Source: an uncultured Gammaproteobacteria bacterium (GTDB lineage: Bacteria > Pseudomonadota > Gammaproteobacteria > PS1 > Pseudothioglobaceae). From it: DNA of 64,000 nt. A model generated the notes under the pieces. The model did not search any database. It saw only the letters and a program-made list of their open reading frames with translations, and was not told where the DNA came from. Each line of letters begins with the position of its first letter. The first letter of the stretch is position 1. Of the stretch, positions 9,783-20,785 are shown in pieces. The stretch is from positions 1 to 64,000 of the forward strand of contig CABXDP010000001.1 of NCBI GenBank assembly GCA_902511025.1, in the 5' to 3' direction. A program made the translations under genes and the position numbers.

Positions 9783-10858
9783 AAAACAGCAACCGGGTAG
9801 GACCCAAGTATCTCCAGCTTAGAAACTCTAGATTCAATTTTTGTGATGGCATGTTTGACGTTATCTTCAACTTGATGCCCTTCTATATCAATGAAAAAGA
9901 GGTACTCCCATTTGACTCCTGGGATTGGATGCCTTGCCAATTGAAGCATATTAATCTTATTTTCTTTGAAGGGCTCTAATAAGTCGAAAAGTGCGCCTGC
10001 CTCATGTTTTGTAACAACCAGTAACGAGGTTTTGTCATTGCCACCTTTCGGTACTTCATCCTTACCAATGACTATAAATCGAGTCACGTTGCCTGCGTTA
10101 TCTTCAATATTTTTGGCAACCCTCTGAAGTCCATAAATATTTAAAGCTACCTTTGATGCAATAGCAGCTGCATTGGGCTCATCCTTAACCATTCTAGCCG
10201 CTAGCGCATTAGAGGCTACAGGTCTAAGCTCAGTATTGGGATAGTGATTTGCAAGCCACCTATGGCATTGATCCAGGGCTTGCTGGTGAGCATAGATTAC
10301 TTGAATCTCTTTTGATTGATCTTGCATCATCAAGTGATGCGCCACAGCAATCTCAACCTCACCACAAATATTTAAATCATGACTATAGAGCATATCAAGA
10401 GAAGTGCCAATGACACCATTAGAGGAGTTCTCTATTGGAACAACGCCATATTGGGCGTTATCCGTCTCAACCTGATGGAAAATCTCATCGATTGTCCCAC
10501 AATCAAGCGGAGAAACCCCATGACCAAAGTGCTTAAGAGCAGCTTCTTGAGTAAATGTACCCTCAGGACCTAGAAATGCAATTTTTAAAGGCTGCTCTAG
10601 AGCTAGACACGCCGACATGATCTCTCTAAAAATAAGAGCAATATCTTTATCTTTAAGGAGACTTTTGTTTCTTTTAATCACTTTACTGAGAACTTCAGCC
10701 TCTCTCTCAGGGCGGTAAAAGGCGGTTTGTGCATTAGACTCTTGCTTTACCAGAGCGACCTCTGCAGCAAGGTCTGCACGCTCAGAAATTAGAAGCTGAA
10801 TCTTTTGATCCAGTTCATCAATTTCTGACCTTAAATTTTGCAGTGACCTACTTTTCAT
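9779..10858 (-). CDS. pheA: Bifunctional chorismate mutase/prephenate dehydratase
   Basis: N-terminal CM (LRSEIDELDQKIQLLISERADLA); PDT FLGPEGTFTQEAA; ACT domain ESRVSKLEILGSYP. Confidence 0.95.
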   Translation of the reverse strand: MKSRSLQNLRSEIDELDQKIQLLISERADLAAEVALVKQESNAQTAFYRPEREAEVLSKVIKRNKSLLKDKDIALIFREIMSACLALEQPLKIAFLGPEGTFTQEAALKHFGHGVSPLDCGTIDEIFHQVETDNAQYGVVPIENSSNGVIGTSLDMLYSHDLNICGEVEIAVAHHLMMQDQSKEIQVIYAHQQALDQCHRWLANHYPNTELRPVASNALAARMVKDEPNAAAIASKVALNIYGLQRVAKNIEDNAGNVTRFIVIGKDEVPKGGNDKTSLLVVTKHEAGALFDLLEPFKENKINMLQLARHPIPGVKWEYLFFIDIEGHQVEDNVKHAITKIESRVSKLEILGSYPVAVL

Positions 10859-10993
10859 TAGTAAAGCTATTGTTTTATGTTTTGGGTGTATTTTACCTAA
10901 GACTTAATATACTTCAAACCATTGTTATTATTATGTTTGGGAGTGTAAAAGAAATTAAGATATTAACTATTGCGCAATTTATAAAAAAAGATA

Positions 10994-11088
10994 TAATCTG
11001 ATTAAATTTGATGACGGAAGTTGGTGCGATTCCAACGCTGCCCTCGCAACGGTGTTTCTTCTAGATGAGTCCGATACGTATCAGATTG
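10994..11088 (+). ncRNA. Cobalamin riboswitch (compact)
   Basis: GGAAGTTGGTGCGATTCCAACGCTGCCCTCGCAACGGTG...GAGTCCGATAC core; P1 closed by AATCTGA/TCAGATT; sits upstream of a BtuB-like gene. Confidence 0.85.
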
Positions 11089-11192
11089 TTTTACTTAATA
11101 CTACGATGGGTGGTGAGTTAAGGATTCATAATTGTTTGACTCTTTATCTCTCAATCCCTCTTTAAATTTTTTTTTATTTATAAGGGGTCATA

Positions 11193-13199
11193 ATGTTTAA
11201 TAAAAAGCTACTTCTTGCTGTCTCTTTTTCAGCGCTTGTGTTATCGCAGCCTTCAAACGCTGTAATCGGTCCAATCAAAATTACTTTAAATCCTACTGAG
11301 CTATCTTCAAATTATTTTAATGATGTCGATACGTATGCTCCTTTCTCATCAGAGGTTTATACTCAGAGTGATATTAAAAATTCTAAAGCTACAAATATTT
11401 ATGATTTTTTATCACAAAATACCTCGCTATCACTTGCTCCATCGTCTGGAAATAGATTTTCTAAAAAAATCTCCGCTCGTGGTTATGGTTTAACTATTGG
11501 GTCTCATAATCTTGTTGTTACGCTCAATGGAAGAAGATTAAATAACATTGACACTAGCGGCCCTGCAATAAGTGAAGTAAACATTAATGACATAGAAAGA
11601 GTCGAAATCACTAAAGGAAGTGGTTCAGTAATCTATGGAGATAGTGCCATGGCAGGAGCAGTTCATCTTTACACTAAAGAGAACTTTGAGACAAAAATTT
11701 CAACAACCCCAGGTAATTATGGTTTAGTTCAAACTTCAGCATCTGTTGGAATTAATGATGAAAAAATTAATGTAAATCTTTCGATGGAAAGTTTAAAGCA
11801 TGGTGGATATCATGTAGCTGGCCCTGATGGTAATAAAGATAAGGGTGAGCAAACCAAGTCAAGCGTGGGTGCAGCTTACACTACTGATAATGGAACGGTA
11901 ATATCGTTAGATATTTCTAGAGATAGTTCTGATACAAGATACCCAAGCTATCTGACTGACGCACAATTTGATGCTGACCCCTCTCAAAATGGAACTGGAA
12001 ATAACTACACCTTCCGTGAAGCTGAGTCTTCGACAACAAATTTAAAAATTAAGCGTAAGTGGGGAAATAATTTTGAATTTACAACCAATCGATCAGCAAT
12101 TGATAGAGAAAGTCAAAATACTTATTGGTATTCCTCTGGAACAGTTGATAAGTACAAATATGATTACAACAGTAATGATTATTTACTTACTTATACAAAT
12201 GGAAACATCAAGATAGATACTGGTGTCAATATATTTGACGGCAAAAGAACGGTCACTTCTACAACTGCAAGTTCAAGAAATACTACATCTAAAGAAAACC
12301 TAGGTATCTTCTCTCAGCTTCAATACTCAAGAGATAACTCTGTCTTTATAATTGGCGCTCGTAATGAAAAAGTTGATTATGAATACAATCCTGAGTCAGG
12401 TAGTAAACTCACTGGAGAATATGATTTAAATGCTTTTGAAATAGGTGTTAATAACAGTTTGAGTCCCAATACCTCCGTATTTGCGAACTACAATCATGCA
12501 TTTCAAGCACCTTTGATTGATAGATTCTTTATATCTGCATCATGGCCAGCAACTGGTCAAGTATTCAATGGCTTTGTGAAACCTTCTAAGAGTAAAAATA
12601 TAAATTTTGGTCTAAATCATCTAACAAACAATTCAAAAACAAAACTGGCGTTATATCGATCAAACGTCACAGACGAAATGTTCTTGTGTAAATCTAATGC
12701 GGCTTCTGACTGTGGACAATTTGGAGAGAATCTCAATCTTGATAAATCACATAAGCAAGGCTTAGAGCTTCAAAATAAATATGTTTTTAGTCCAAAATGG
12801 TCAACAGATTTGAATTATGCTTATACAATTGCAAAAATAGATTCTGATGATAAAGGTAATGGTGCACTGAATGGAAAAACTAATCCAATGACATCTAAGC
12901 ATAATATCTCAGCTTCAGTTATTTATAGCCTTAATGATAATGCGAACATGATGCTAACTCAGAAATATCGCAGTAAGGCTTTTGCTGAAGAGGATTATGC
13001 AAATATATTTACAAAAAAACAGTCTGAATACAACTCAACAAACTTCAACTTTTCTTATAGTCCAAATGAAGACTTAAAGTTTAATTTTGATATTGAGAAT
13101 TTATTTAAAAATAGTTACGGCACCCGTTTGAGAGATGACGTCATCTATCCTGGAAACTCTACTAGAAACATTAAAGCAGGGCTTACTTATAAGTTTTAA
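11193..13199 (+). CDS. btuB: TonB-dependent receptor, vitamin B12 (BtuB-like)
   Basis: Signal peptide; plug domain (ARGYG...VTLNGRRLNNID...NINDIERVEITKGSGSVIYGDSAMAGAVHLYTK); C-terminal aromatic residue (YKF); cobalamin riboswitch upstream. Confidence 0.85.
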   Translation: MFNKKLLLAVSFSALVLSQPSNAVIGPIKITLNPTELSSNYFNDVDTYAPFSSEVYTQSDIKNSKATNIYDFLSQNTSLSLAPSSGNRFSKKISARGYGLTIGSHNLVVTLNGRRLNNIDTSGPAISEVNINDIERVEITKGSGSVIYGDSAMAGAVHLYTKENFETKISTTPGNYGLVQTSASVGINDEKINVNLSMESLKHGGYHVAGPDGNKDKGEQTKSSVGAAYTTDNGTVISLDISRDSSDTRYPSYLTDAQFDADPSQNGTGNNYTFREAESSTTNLKIKRKWGNNFEFTTNRSAIDRESQNTYWYSSGTVDKYKYDYNSNDYLLTYTNGNIKIDTGVNIFDGKRTVTSTTASSRNTTSKENLGIFSQLQYSRDNSVFIIGARNEKVDYEYNPESGSKLTGEYDLNAFEIGVNNSLSPNTSVFANYNHAFQAPLIDRFFISASWPATGQVFNGFVKPSKSKNINFGLNHLTNNSKTKLALYRSNVTDEMFLCKSNAASDCGQFGENLNLDKSHKQGLELQNKYVFSPKWSTDLNYAYTIAKIDSDDKGNGALNGKTNPMTSKHNISASVIYSLNDNANMMLTQKYRSKAFAEEDYANIFTKKQSEYNSTNFNFSYSPNEDLKFNFDIENLFKNSYGTRLRDDVIYPGNSTRNIKAGLTYKF

Positions 13200-13221
13200 T
13201 GAAGTATGATGAGTTCATAAC

Positions 13222-13815
13222 ATGATTGAAAGTAATTATAAAAAGCGCATGCAGCGCAAAAAGGAATATATTGATTCTAGGATTGATCAAGCCAATATCG
13301 ATAAGGGAATCATTGTTCTTCTAACAGGCAATGGCAAAGGTAAATCATCCTCAGCAATGGGCATGATTTGCAGAGCCTTGGGCTATGATATGAATGTTGG
13401 TCTTGTTCGTTTCTTGAAAGGAGACCAGCAAACAGGAGAAGACTTGTTTTTGGAGAATCACCCAAATATTATTTCTGCTCATATGGAGAGTGGATTTACT
13501 TGGGATACTCAAGACAAGGAGCAGGACAAGATTAAAGCAACTGCAACCTGGCATGAAGCAAAGCAATTTCTATCTAACCCAAAGATAGCTGTTGTAGTTC
13601 TTGATGAAATTACTTACATGATTAACTATAAGTATCTCGATGAGAGTGATATTTTAGAAACCTTACAAAATAGACCAAAAGATCAGCATGTTGTAATTAC
13701 GGGAAGAGCGGCTAGCCAAGGCTTAATTGACGCTTCAGATACAGTTAGTGAGGTTGAAGATATAAAGCATGCTTTTAGAGCCAATATTAGAGCCCAAAAA
13801 GGCATTGATCTATAG
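13222..13815 (+). CDS. cobO: Cob(I)yrinic acid a,c-diamide adenosyltransferase
   Basis: GIIVLLTGNGKGKSSSAMGMICRALGYD P-loop; VVLDEITYMINYKYLD; VVITGRAAS. Confidence 0.93.
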   Translation: MIESNYKKRMQRKKEYIDSRIDQANIDKGIIVLLTGNGKGKSSSAMGMICRALGYDMNVGLVRFLKGDQQTGEDLFLENHPNIISAHMESGFTWDTQDKEQDKIKATATWHEAKQFLSNPKIAVVVLDEITYMINYKYLDESDILETLQNRPKDQHVVITGRAASQGLIDASDTVSEVEDIKHAFRANIRAQKGIDL

Positions 13816-13818
13816 TTA

Positions 13819-15180
13819 CTAGCTATTTTCAAGCAAATACTGAATCGCTTGATATAGGTACCCTACTGAGACAATTTTCAAGCCTTTAATGCTTTTCTTT
13901 GGGTGATTACCCTTGGGAATGATAGCTACTTCAAATCCCTGTTTTTGAGCTTCAGATAGCCTTTCTTGGGCGTTGTAGACAGGTCTTACTTCACCAGTTA
14001 AGCCAACCTCGCCAAACGCAATCCAATTATTTGGAATTACCTTGTCTCTTAGGCTTGAAACAATAGAAAGCATGACAACTAGGTCTGATGCAGTTTCACT
14101 GACCTTAATTCCACCAACCACATTAATAAAGACGTCTTGATCAAAGGTTGATATTCCAGAATGCTTATGAAGAATGGCTAACTGAAGAGCCAGTCTGTTT
14201 TGATCAAGGCCAACGCTAACTCGCTTTGGAGTAACATTGGACTGGTCAACTAATGCTTGAATTTCAATTAAAAGAGGCCTTGTAGCCTCCCTAGTGACCA
14301 TCACCATAGACCCTGAGGATGGGTTTTCTTGATTTGATAAAAAAATAGATGAAGGATTGCTTACTTGCTTAAGACCCTTCTCACCCATTGCAAAAACGCT
14401 TATTTCGTTTACTGCTCCAAAGCGATTTTTTACCGCCCTAATAATACGATAACGGCCTCCTGCATCACCCTCAAAATAAAGAACTGCATCAACCATATGC
14501 TCAAGTATTCTTGGTCCCGCAAGCGCTCCACCCTTAGTTACATGGCCAATCATCAAGAGAATCGTGTTCGTTTGTTTAGCATATTGAGTGAGCTGAGCAG
14601 CACAGTCTCTAACCTGAGTTACTGAACCGGGAGCTGACGTTGAAAGGTCAGTCACCATGGTTTGAATTGAGTCAATGACAATGACTTTGGGCTGAACATC
14701 CTTCGACAGTTTAAGAATTTTCTCTAAGTGTGTTTCACCAATAAAAAGAACATCCTCCTTAATTCCAATTCTAACTGACCTTTCACTCACTTGCTCTGCA
14801 GACTCTTCTCCGCTCACATACAGAGTGGTGTTTGCTTGATTAAGAGCTGATAAGGCTTGAAGAATCAGAGTCGACTTACCAATACCAGGATCACCACCAA
14901 TAAGGACAACAGATCCATCAACTAGGCCCCCTCCAAGAGTTCGATCGAGCTCCGTGAGTCCAGTTGAAAGTCGGTCTTTGTTTTGAGATTTGATTTCTGA
15001 CAAGTGCTGAACTTTAGATGCTGGAAGATCTTTAAGACTCTCAGGCTTTGAAGCTGTTACCTGGGATATGACAACCTCTTCCAGAGTATTCCATGCCTTA
15101 CAATCTAAACACTGGCCGGCCCATTGATGTTGGGAAGCTCCGCATTCTCGGCACACAAACTCAACTTTTGTCTTTGCCAT
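13819..15180 (-). CDS. radA: DNA repair protein RadA
   Basis: Zn finger CRECGASQHQWAGQCLDCKAWNT; GGDPGIGKSTL; KNRFG motif; C-terminal Lon-like domain. Confidence 0.96.
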   Translation of the reverse strand: MAKTKVEFVCRECGASQHQWAGQCLDCKAWNTLEEVVISQVTASKPESLKDLPASKVQHLSEIKSQNKDRLSTGLTELDRTLGGGLVDGSVVLIGGDPGIGKSTLILQALSALNQANTTLYVSGEESAEQVSERSVRIGIKEDVLFIGETHLEKILKLSKDVQPKVIVIDSIQTMVTDLSTSAPGSVTQVRDCAAQLTQYAKQTNTILLMIGHVTKGGALAGPRILEHMVDAVLYFEGDAGGRYRIIRAVKNRFGAVNEISVFAMGEKGLKQVSNPSSIFLSNQENPSSGSMVMVTREATRPLLIEIQALVDQSNVTPKRVSVGLDQNRLALQLAILHKHSGISTFDQDVFINVVGGIKVSETASDLVVMLSIVSSLRDKVIPNNWIAFGEVGLTGEVRPVYNAQERLSEAQKQGFEVAIIPKGNHPKKSIKGLKIVSVGYLYQAIQYLLENS

Positions 15181-15184
15181 AAGC

Positions 15185-15637
15185 TTACTTGTTCATTAAT
15201 TTGTCAATTTCGCTTTTGAATGCCTCAATATCTTGGAATTGCCTATAAACCGAAGCAAAACGAATGTATGCAACCTCATCGAGCGCTCTAAGCTCTTCCA
15301 TTACCCACTCACCCAAGGTTGACGAAGGAACCTCTCTGTCATTCTGGGCCATCAGCCTTCTCTGAATCTTTTGAATGGCAGTTTCTATTTTTGAGATTTC
15401 AACAGGTCTTTTTTCAAGAGCTTTCAAGAGCCCTGATCTAAGTTTGTCCTCACTAAAGGTTTGTCTTGAATCATCGCTCTTAATAAGTCTTGGGAGATTC
15501 AAATCAACGGTTTCTCTTGTTGAGTGCCTCTCACCACAGGCTATGCACTCTCTTCTTCTTCGAACCTGAGATCCATCATCTAGCAACCTAGTATCTAAAA
15601 CCTTGGTGTCATCAGATTGACAAAAAGGACAGCGCAT
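15185..15637 (-). CDS. nrdR: Transcriptional repressor NrdR
   Basis: MRCPFCQSDDTKVLDTR...VRRRRECIACGERHSTRE; ATP-cone. Confidence 0.97.
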   Translation of the reverse strand: MRCPFCQSDDTKVLDTRLLDDGSQVRRRRECIACGERHSTRETVDLNLPRLIKSDDSRQTFSEDKLRSGLLKALEKRPVEISKIETAIQKIQRRLMAQNDREVPSSTLGEWVMEELRALDEVAYIRFASVYRQFQDIEAFKSEIDKLMNK

Positions 15638-15642
15638 TTAGA

Positions 15643-16896
15643 TTATTTATAGACTGGAAATCTTGAACAAAGTTCTTCGACTTTAGCTCGAACTTCATTA
15701 ACAACGTCTGGATTCTCAATGTCATCACAAATGTCACAAATCCAGTGAGTAATATCTTTGCACTCACTTTCACCAAAACCTCGAGTCGTCGCTGCAGGTG
15801 TACCAATTCTAATACCGCTTGTTACAAATGGAGACTGAGGATCATTAGGTACAGAGTTCTTATTAACTGTTATGTGCGCTGACCCTAATATTGCATCAAC
15901 GGCTTTTCCAGTGAGACCCTGCTCAATAAAGCTAACAAGAAATACGTGGTTATCCGTACCACCTGAGACAACATCGTATCCCCTTTCCATAAAAACACTA
16001 GCCATCGCTCTTGCATTTTTAACCACCTGCTTTTGGTACGACTTAAAGTCATCGCTCATAGCCTCTTTAAAAGCAACCGCTTTAGCTGCAATAATGTGCA
16101 TCAAAGGGCCTCCCTGAATACCAGGAAAAATGGCAGAATTCAATTTTTTTTCAATTTTCTCATTCGCCCTTGCAACAATCAATCCACCTCTTGGCCCCCT
16201 GAGAGTCTTATGGGTGGTCGTCGTACATACATCAGCAATATGAATGGGTGATGGATAATCTCCAGTAGCAACAAGGCCTGCTACATGAGCCATGTCAACA
16301 AGAAGATAGGCTTCAACCATATCAGCAATATCTCTAAAGCGTTGCCAGTCAATGATTCTAGAATAAGCAGAGAATCCAGCAATCACCATCTTAGGTTTAT
16401 GCTCTAGGGCTAACCTCTCAACTTCATCATAATCAATTTCACCCGTATCCTCATCAAGACCATACTGAAAAGCCTTGTAATGTTTTCCTGAAAAGGATGG
16501 ACCTGCGCCATGCGTCAAGTGACCTCCATGAGCCAGACTCATACCTAAAATAGTGTCTCCAGGAACTAATAGTGCTTGAAATACAGCTGCGTTAGCAGTT
16601 GAACCTGAGTGAGGCTGAACATTAGCATAGGCAGCACCAAAAAGCTCTTTTGCACGGCTTATTGCAAGATCTTCAGCAACATCAACGTGTTCACAGCCCC
16701 CATAGTATCTCTTTGACGGATACCCTTCTGCGTATTTATTAGTTAACTGCGATCCTTGTAAAGCCATGACTGCAGGTGAAGTATAGTTTTCTGATGCAAT
16801 TAATTCAATATGCGCTTCTTGTCTTGCTTCTTCTGCCGCAACAACATTTGCTATGTCAGAATCAACGTCGTTTAGTGTAAGATTTTTATTAAACAT
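15643..16896 (-). CDS. glyA: Serine hydroxymethyltransferase
   Basis: [44 protein letters not shown]. Confidence 0.97.
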   Translation of the reverse strand: MFNKNLTLNDVDSDIANVVAAEEARQEAHIELIASENYTSPAVMALQGSQLTNKYAEGYPSKRYYGGCEHVDVAEDLAISRAKELFGAAYANVQPHSGSTANAAVFQALLVPGDTILGMSLAHGGHLTHGAGPSFSGKHYKAFQYGLDEDTGEIDYDEVERLALEHKPKMVIAGFSAYSRIIDWQRFRDIADMVEAYLLVDMAHVAGLVATGDYPSPIHIADVCTTTTHKTLRGPRGGLIVARANEKIEKKLNSAIFPGIQGGPLMHIIAAKAVAFKEAMSDDFKSYQKQVVKNARAMASVFMERGYDVVSGGTDNHVFLVSFIEQGLTGKAVDAILGSAHITVNKNSVPNDPQSPFVTSGIRIGTPAATTRGFGESECKDITHWICDICDDIENPDVVNEVRAKVEELCSRFPVYK

Positions 16897-17164
16897 GGAG
16901 GCTTCCTAGAAAAGATAAAAAATGGTATTTCAACGTAAATATTTTTTAACAAGAATATACCTTAATGACACTCTCATTCTAAATGATTTTGGTTGATAAT
17001 TCTATGATTTTATTTAATTCTTTTTAATTAATAAAAATCACCTTTCAATCGCATCATTGATAAGAAGAAATTAAAAAATATTATCTATCATTTAAGAAGA
17101 TTTATAAGAATAAAATAAAACATTTCAAGTGGTAAAATTTAATTTTTAAACCCATAATTATTTA

Positions 17165-18451
17165 ATGAAAGTAGTTGTTCTTGGTGCTGGAATTATCGGC
17201 ACAACATCCGCTTATTTTTTAGCAAAACAGGGCCATGAAGTCACTGTTATTGACCGGCAGGATAGTGTTTCAATGGAAACTAGTCACGCCAATGCAGGCT
17301 GTCTGTCTTACGGATTTACATCGCCTTGGGCTTCTCCAGGACTACCATTTAGTGTTCTCAAGTGGGTCTTAACTGGGCGCTCTCCACTCATCATTAATCC
17401 AAACATGAGTGTTGAGACCATAAAGTTTATATATCGCATCTATAAAAACTGTAATTCACGTAGTTATGAAATCAATAAAAGTCGAATGCTAAGGGTGGCC
17501 AATTACTCTCAGAAAGCACTCTTAGAAATTGAGACAGATTTTGATCTTTATTATGAACAAAAGAAACAAGGCTCTCTTCAACTTTTTTGGGATTCAAAAG
17601 AGATCGAAAAAGTGCAAAAAGATATTGCAATTTTAGATAAATTTAATATTAATTCAAAGATTCTAAGTGCTGAAGAATGCGTCAAGATTGAGCCTGGACT
17701 CCAATACGTTAAAAATAAACTCGCTGGCGGAATCCAATTTATGGATGACTTTACTGGTAATTGCTACTTGTTTTCAACTGAGGTCTATAAAAAATGTGTT
17801 GAAATGGGGGTTAATTTTGAGTTCAATACTGAAATTAAATCCTTACAAATCAGTAATGATAGAATCGCTTCAGTTTCAACGGATAGAGGTGAAATTAAAG
17901 CAGATTGTTATTCAGTATCACTCGGAAGCTACTCAACTAAAATCCTCTCAAAGATTGGCATTGAGATTCCTATATATCCTGTTAAAGGTTATTCAATTAC
18001 GCTGCCCGTCTTATCTAATGAGGATGCTCCTCAGTCTACAATTATGGATGAAAAAAACAAGATTGCCATAACTAGGCTAGGAGACAGAATTAGAGTCGCT
18101 GGTATGGCTCACCTAACTGATTTTGATAAAAACCTGAGAGCTAAATCATTAGATTCGTTGATGAACGGTCTGGACCTATTATTTCCCAAAAGTTATGAGT
18201 CTTCTAAAGAGACGAATTTTTGGACAGGTTTTCGACCTAGCACTCCTGATGGGACTCCCATTATTGGCCCTACTCACTTCAATAACTTGTTTCTTAACAC
18301 GGGTCATGGAACGCTTGGATGGACAATGTCCGCTGGTTCTGGCAAACTGTTAGCTAACCTTGTCTCAGGAATTGATCCTGAAATCTCTACAGAAGGGATT
18401 GACATGAGTCGATACAGATTTTCAAACAAGATGATAAAAAATTATGGCTAG
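17165..18451 (+). CDS. dadA: D-amino acid dehydrogenase (DadA-like FAD oxidoreductase)
   Basis: VVVLGAGIIGTTSAYFLAKQGHEVTVIDRQ; FWTGFRPSTPDGTPIIGPT; GHGTLGWTMSAGSGKLLA. Confidence 0.88.
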   Translation: MKVVVLGAGIIGTTSAYFLAKQGHEVTVIDRQDSVSMETSHANAGCLSYGFTSPWASPGLPFSVLKWVLTGRSPLIINPNMSVETIKFIYRIYKNCNSRSYEINKSRMLRVANYSQKALLEIETDFDLYYEQKKQGSLQLFWDSKEIEKVQKDIAILDKFNINSKILSAEECVKIEPGLQYVKNKLAGGIQFMDDFTGNCYLFSTEVYKKCVEMGVNFEFNTEIKSLQISNDRIASVSTDRGEIKADCYSVSLGSYSTKILSKIGIEIPIYPVKGYSITLPVLSNEDAPQSTIMDEKNKIAITRLGDRIRVAGMAHLTDFDKNLRAKSLDSLMNGLDLLFPKSYESSKETNFWTGFRPSTPDGTPIIGPTHFNNLFLNTGHGTLGWTMSAGSGKLLANLVSGIDPEISTEGIDMSRYRFSNKMIKNYG

Positions 18452-19523
18452 GAATTGTGTTGCATCAATTAATCTAAATGCAATCAAAAAAAACTACCTT
18501 TACGCTAAGTCTCTCGCTCCTAAATCAAATGCCATAGCCATTATTAAAGGTAACGCCTATGGTCATGGTGCAATCAAAGTTGCTAGCCATCTTGAAACAT
18601 CTGCTGATTGTTTTGGAGTGGCATGCATCGAGGAGGCATTAGATTTAACAAATGCTGGCATTTTGAAAGCGCCCATCCTACTTTTAGAGGGTGTTTTTGA
18701 AAAATCTGAGCTGAGCTTGGTTGACAGAAATAGCTTCTGGATGGTAGTTTGCAATACCGCACAGATTGAATGGATTCTGAAAAGTAAGCCAATTAATAAA
18801 TATGATATTTTTGTAAAGATCGATACAGGAATGGGACGATTAGGCTTTCAAGAAGTGGACTCGATTAAAGTCATCAGCGCCTTAGAAAAATCAAATAACG
18901 TTAGAAAAATAACATTAATGACTCACTTCTCAAGTGCGGATAATCAAGAAAGTGATTCAACAAAGACTCAAATCAATAAGTTTAATCAAATTATTGAAAC
19001 AAAACAAAACGATCAATCACTTTCAAATTCTGCTGCCATAATGGCGTTTACTGAGACCCACCGTGAATTCACTCGACCTGGGATTATGCTCTATGGATCA
19101 TCTCCATTTTCGTTTGATGAACAGCCTAATGAATTGATTCCAGCAATGACTCTTGAAACTTCACTGATCTCACTAAAAAAATTTAAATCAGGAGATACAA
19201 TTGGTTATGGTGAGAGGTATGTTTGTAAGAAGGATACTTTGATTGGTGTTGCTGCAATTGGTTATGCTGATGGATACCCAAGAAGTGCTAAAGATGGTAC
19301 CCCTGTCTTCATTAATGGAGGTATTGCAAGGCTTGCTGGAAGAGTTTCTATGGACATGATAACTATTGACCTTACAGGCATTAATAGTCCACAAATTGGA
19401 GATCGCGTAGAGCTTTTTGGTTCGAATGTTTCAATCGACGAAGTCGCTCAATATTGCGATACAATCTCCTATGAAATTTTTTCTCAAATAACGAGTCGTG
19501 TTTATAAAACTTATGTGCCATAG
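18444..19523 (+). CDS. alr: Alanine racemase
   Basis: IIKGNAYGHGAIKVASHL PLP-lysine motif; KIDTGMGRLGF; GRVSMDMITIDLT. Confidence 0.92.
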   Translation: MARNCVASINLNAIKKNYLYAKSLAPKSNAIAIIKGNAYGHGAIKVASHLETSADCFGVACIEEALDLTNAGILKAPILLLEGVFEKSELSLVDRNSFWMVVCNTAQIEWILKSKPINKYDIFVKIDTGMGRLGFQEVDSIKVISALEKSNNVRKITLMTHFSSADNQESDSTKTQINKFNQIIETKQNDQSLSNSAAIMAFTETHREFTRPGIMLYGSSPFSFDEQPNELIPAMTLETSLISLKKFKSGDTIGYGERYVCKKDTLIGVAAIGYADGYPRSAKDGTPVFINGGIARLAGRVSMDMITIDLTGINSPQIGDRVELFGSNVSIDEVAQYCDTISYEIFSQITSRVYKTYVP

Positions 19524-19573
19524 TTTTTCAAATACTAATATAATTCAAGTCATATTCATCAAACCAATTAGAT

Positions 19574-20389
19574 ATGTTGTCTCAAAATCAAATTTCCTCT
19601 TTCAATAGAGATGGCTATCTCGTTGTAGAAGATTTTCTAGATAAAGAGCAAAGGGAGCTTATCATTAATCGTGCTCAGGATATGATTGAAGACTTTGACC
19701 CCACTTCATCAAGCTCTATCTTTACAACCAATGAGCAGGAAAGAGCAAGCGACGAGTATTTTTTAAAGTCTGGAAATCAGATTAGATTTTTCTTTGAAGA
19801 AAAAGCGATAGATAGCAAAGGAAACTTTACAGTCCCAAAACAGCAATCGATCAACAAAATTGGTCATGCTCAGCACGCTCTAGATCCCACCTACAAGAAG
19901 GTCATCAATTCACTTGATATTCCTTCAATGGGTAAGCAATTAGGAATTGAAAAGCCTAGACAGCTTCAATCTATGCATATTTTCAAGCAACCAAACATAG
20001 GCGGTGAGGTTGGGCTTCATCAAGACTCAACCTTTCTTTATACGACGCCGATGAGCTGTATTGGCTTTTGGATGGCGCTCGAGGACGCTACTATTGAAAA
20101 TGGTTGTCTTCAAGCTATGACCGGAGGACACAAATTACCTCTGAAAAAGCGCTTTAAATTGGCCCAGTCAGGAGGTACAGAGTTTGAAGTTCTAGATGAA
20201 AGTCCTTGGCCAAATCATCAACTTGACCTTCTAGAAGTTAAGGCAGGTACTCTTGTAATTCTTCATGGGCAGTTGCCTCATTATAGCGCAGAGAATACTT
20301 CAAATAAATCCAGGCAAGCTTACAGCATTCATCTGGTCGATTCAAATTGCCATTACGCCGAAGATAATTGGCTACAATCTGAAATATAA
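19574..20389 (+). CDS. Phytanoyl-CoA dioxygenase (PhyH) family Fe(II)/2OG oxygenase
   Basis: RDGYLVVEDFLDKEQ; LHQDSTFLYT (HxD) and HGQLPHYSAEN (distal His) motifs. Confidence 0.85.
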   Translation: MLSQNQISSFNRDGYLVVEDFLDKEQRELIINRAQDMIEDFDPTSSSSIFTTNEQERASDEYFLKSGNQIRFFFEEKAIDSKGNFTVPKQQSINKIGHAQHALDPTYKKVINSLDIPSMGKQLGIEKPRQLQSMHIFKQPNIGGEVGLHQDSTFLYTTPMSCIGFWMALEDATIENGCLQAMTGGHKLPLKKRFKLAQSGGTEFEVLDESPWPNHQLDLLEVKAGTLVILHGQLPHYSAENTSNKSRQAYSIHLVDSNCHYAEDNWLQSEI

Positions 20390-20412
20390 CTGTATTAATT
20401 CAATGCTTAAAT

Positions 20413-20766
20413 ATGAAAGATAGACAAGTTATAGATATTCACAACATAGAGTTTAAACCTTTTGATCGGTATGGCTCAACTGTTCCAAAAATGAGTTGGC
20501 ATATCATAAGCTATAACCAAACTAGTGGCCAAGGGAGTTACGTACTTAAAATGGAGCCAGGCGCTCAAACTGTCCCGCATATGCATATGGGTTTTGAAGA
20601 ATTTTTAATGATTGAAGGTGAGTTGATTGATTCGGATGGAACTGTCTTTAAAAGTGGTGAATTTGTTTCCTTTGAGCCTGGAAGCAAGCACTCTTCATAT
20701 TCTAAAAATGGGGCATTGATTGTGGTCTTTCAAAGAGGGCTCAATGAGGCCACTGATGAAGACTAA
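20413..20766 (+). CDS. Cupin-domain protein (ChrR-like)
   Basis: GAQTVPHMHMGFEEFLMIEGELIDSDGTVFKSGEFVSFEPGSKHSSYS. Confidence 0.85.
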   Translation: MKDRQVIDIHNIEFKPFDRYGSTVPKMSWHIISYNQTSGQGSYVLKMEPGAQTVPHMHMGFEEFLMIEGELIDSDGTVFKSGEFVSFEPGSKHSSYSKNGALIVVFQRGLNEATDED

Positions 20767-20785
20767 TTAATACGGGAGCTAAATA

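Noticed and set aside
5575-10858. lepB-aroA-tyrA-hisC-pheA block
   Set aside because: The pheA-hisC-tyrA-aroA order is a familiar aromatic supraoperon arrangement; nothing unusual beyond lepB as neighbour.
17667-18071. 134-aa same-strand ORF inside dadA
   Set aside because: Alternative frame within a clearly conserved DadA-like gene; no domain signature.
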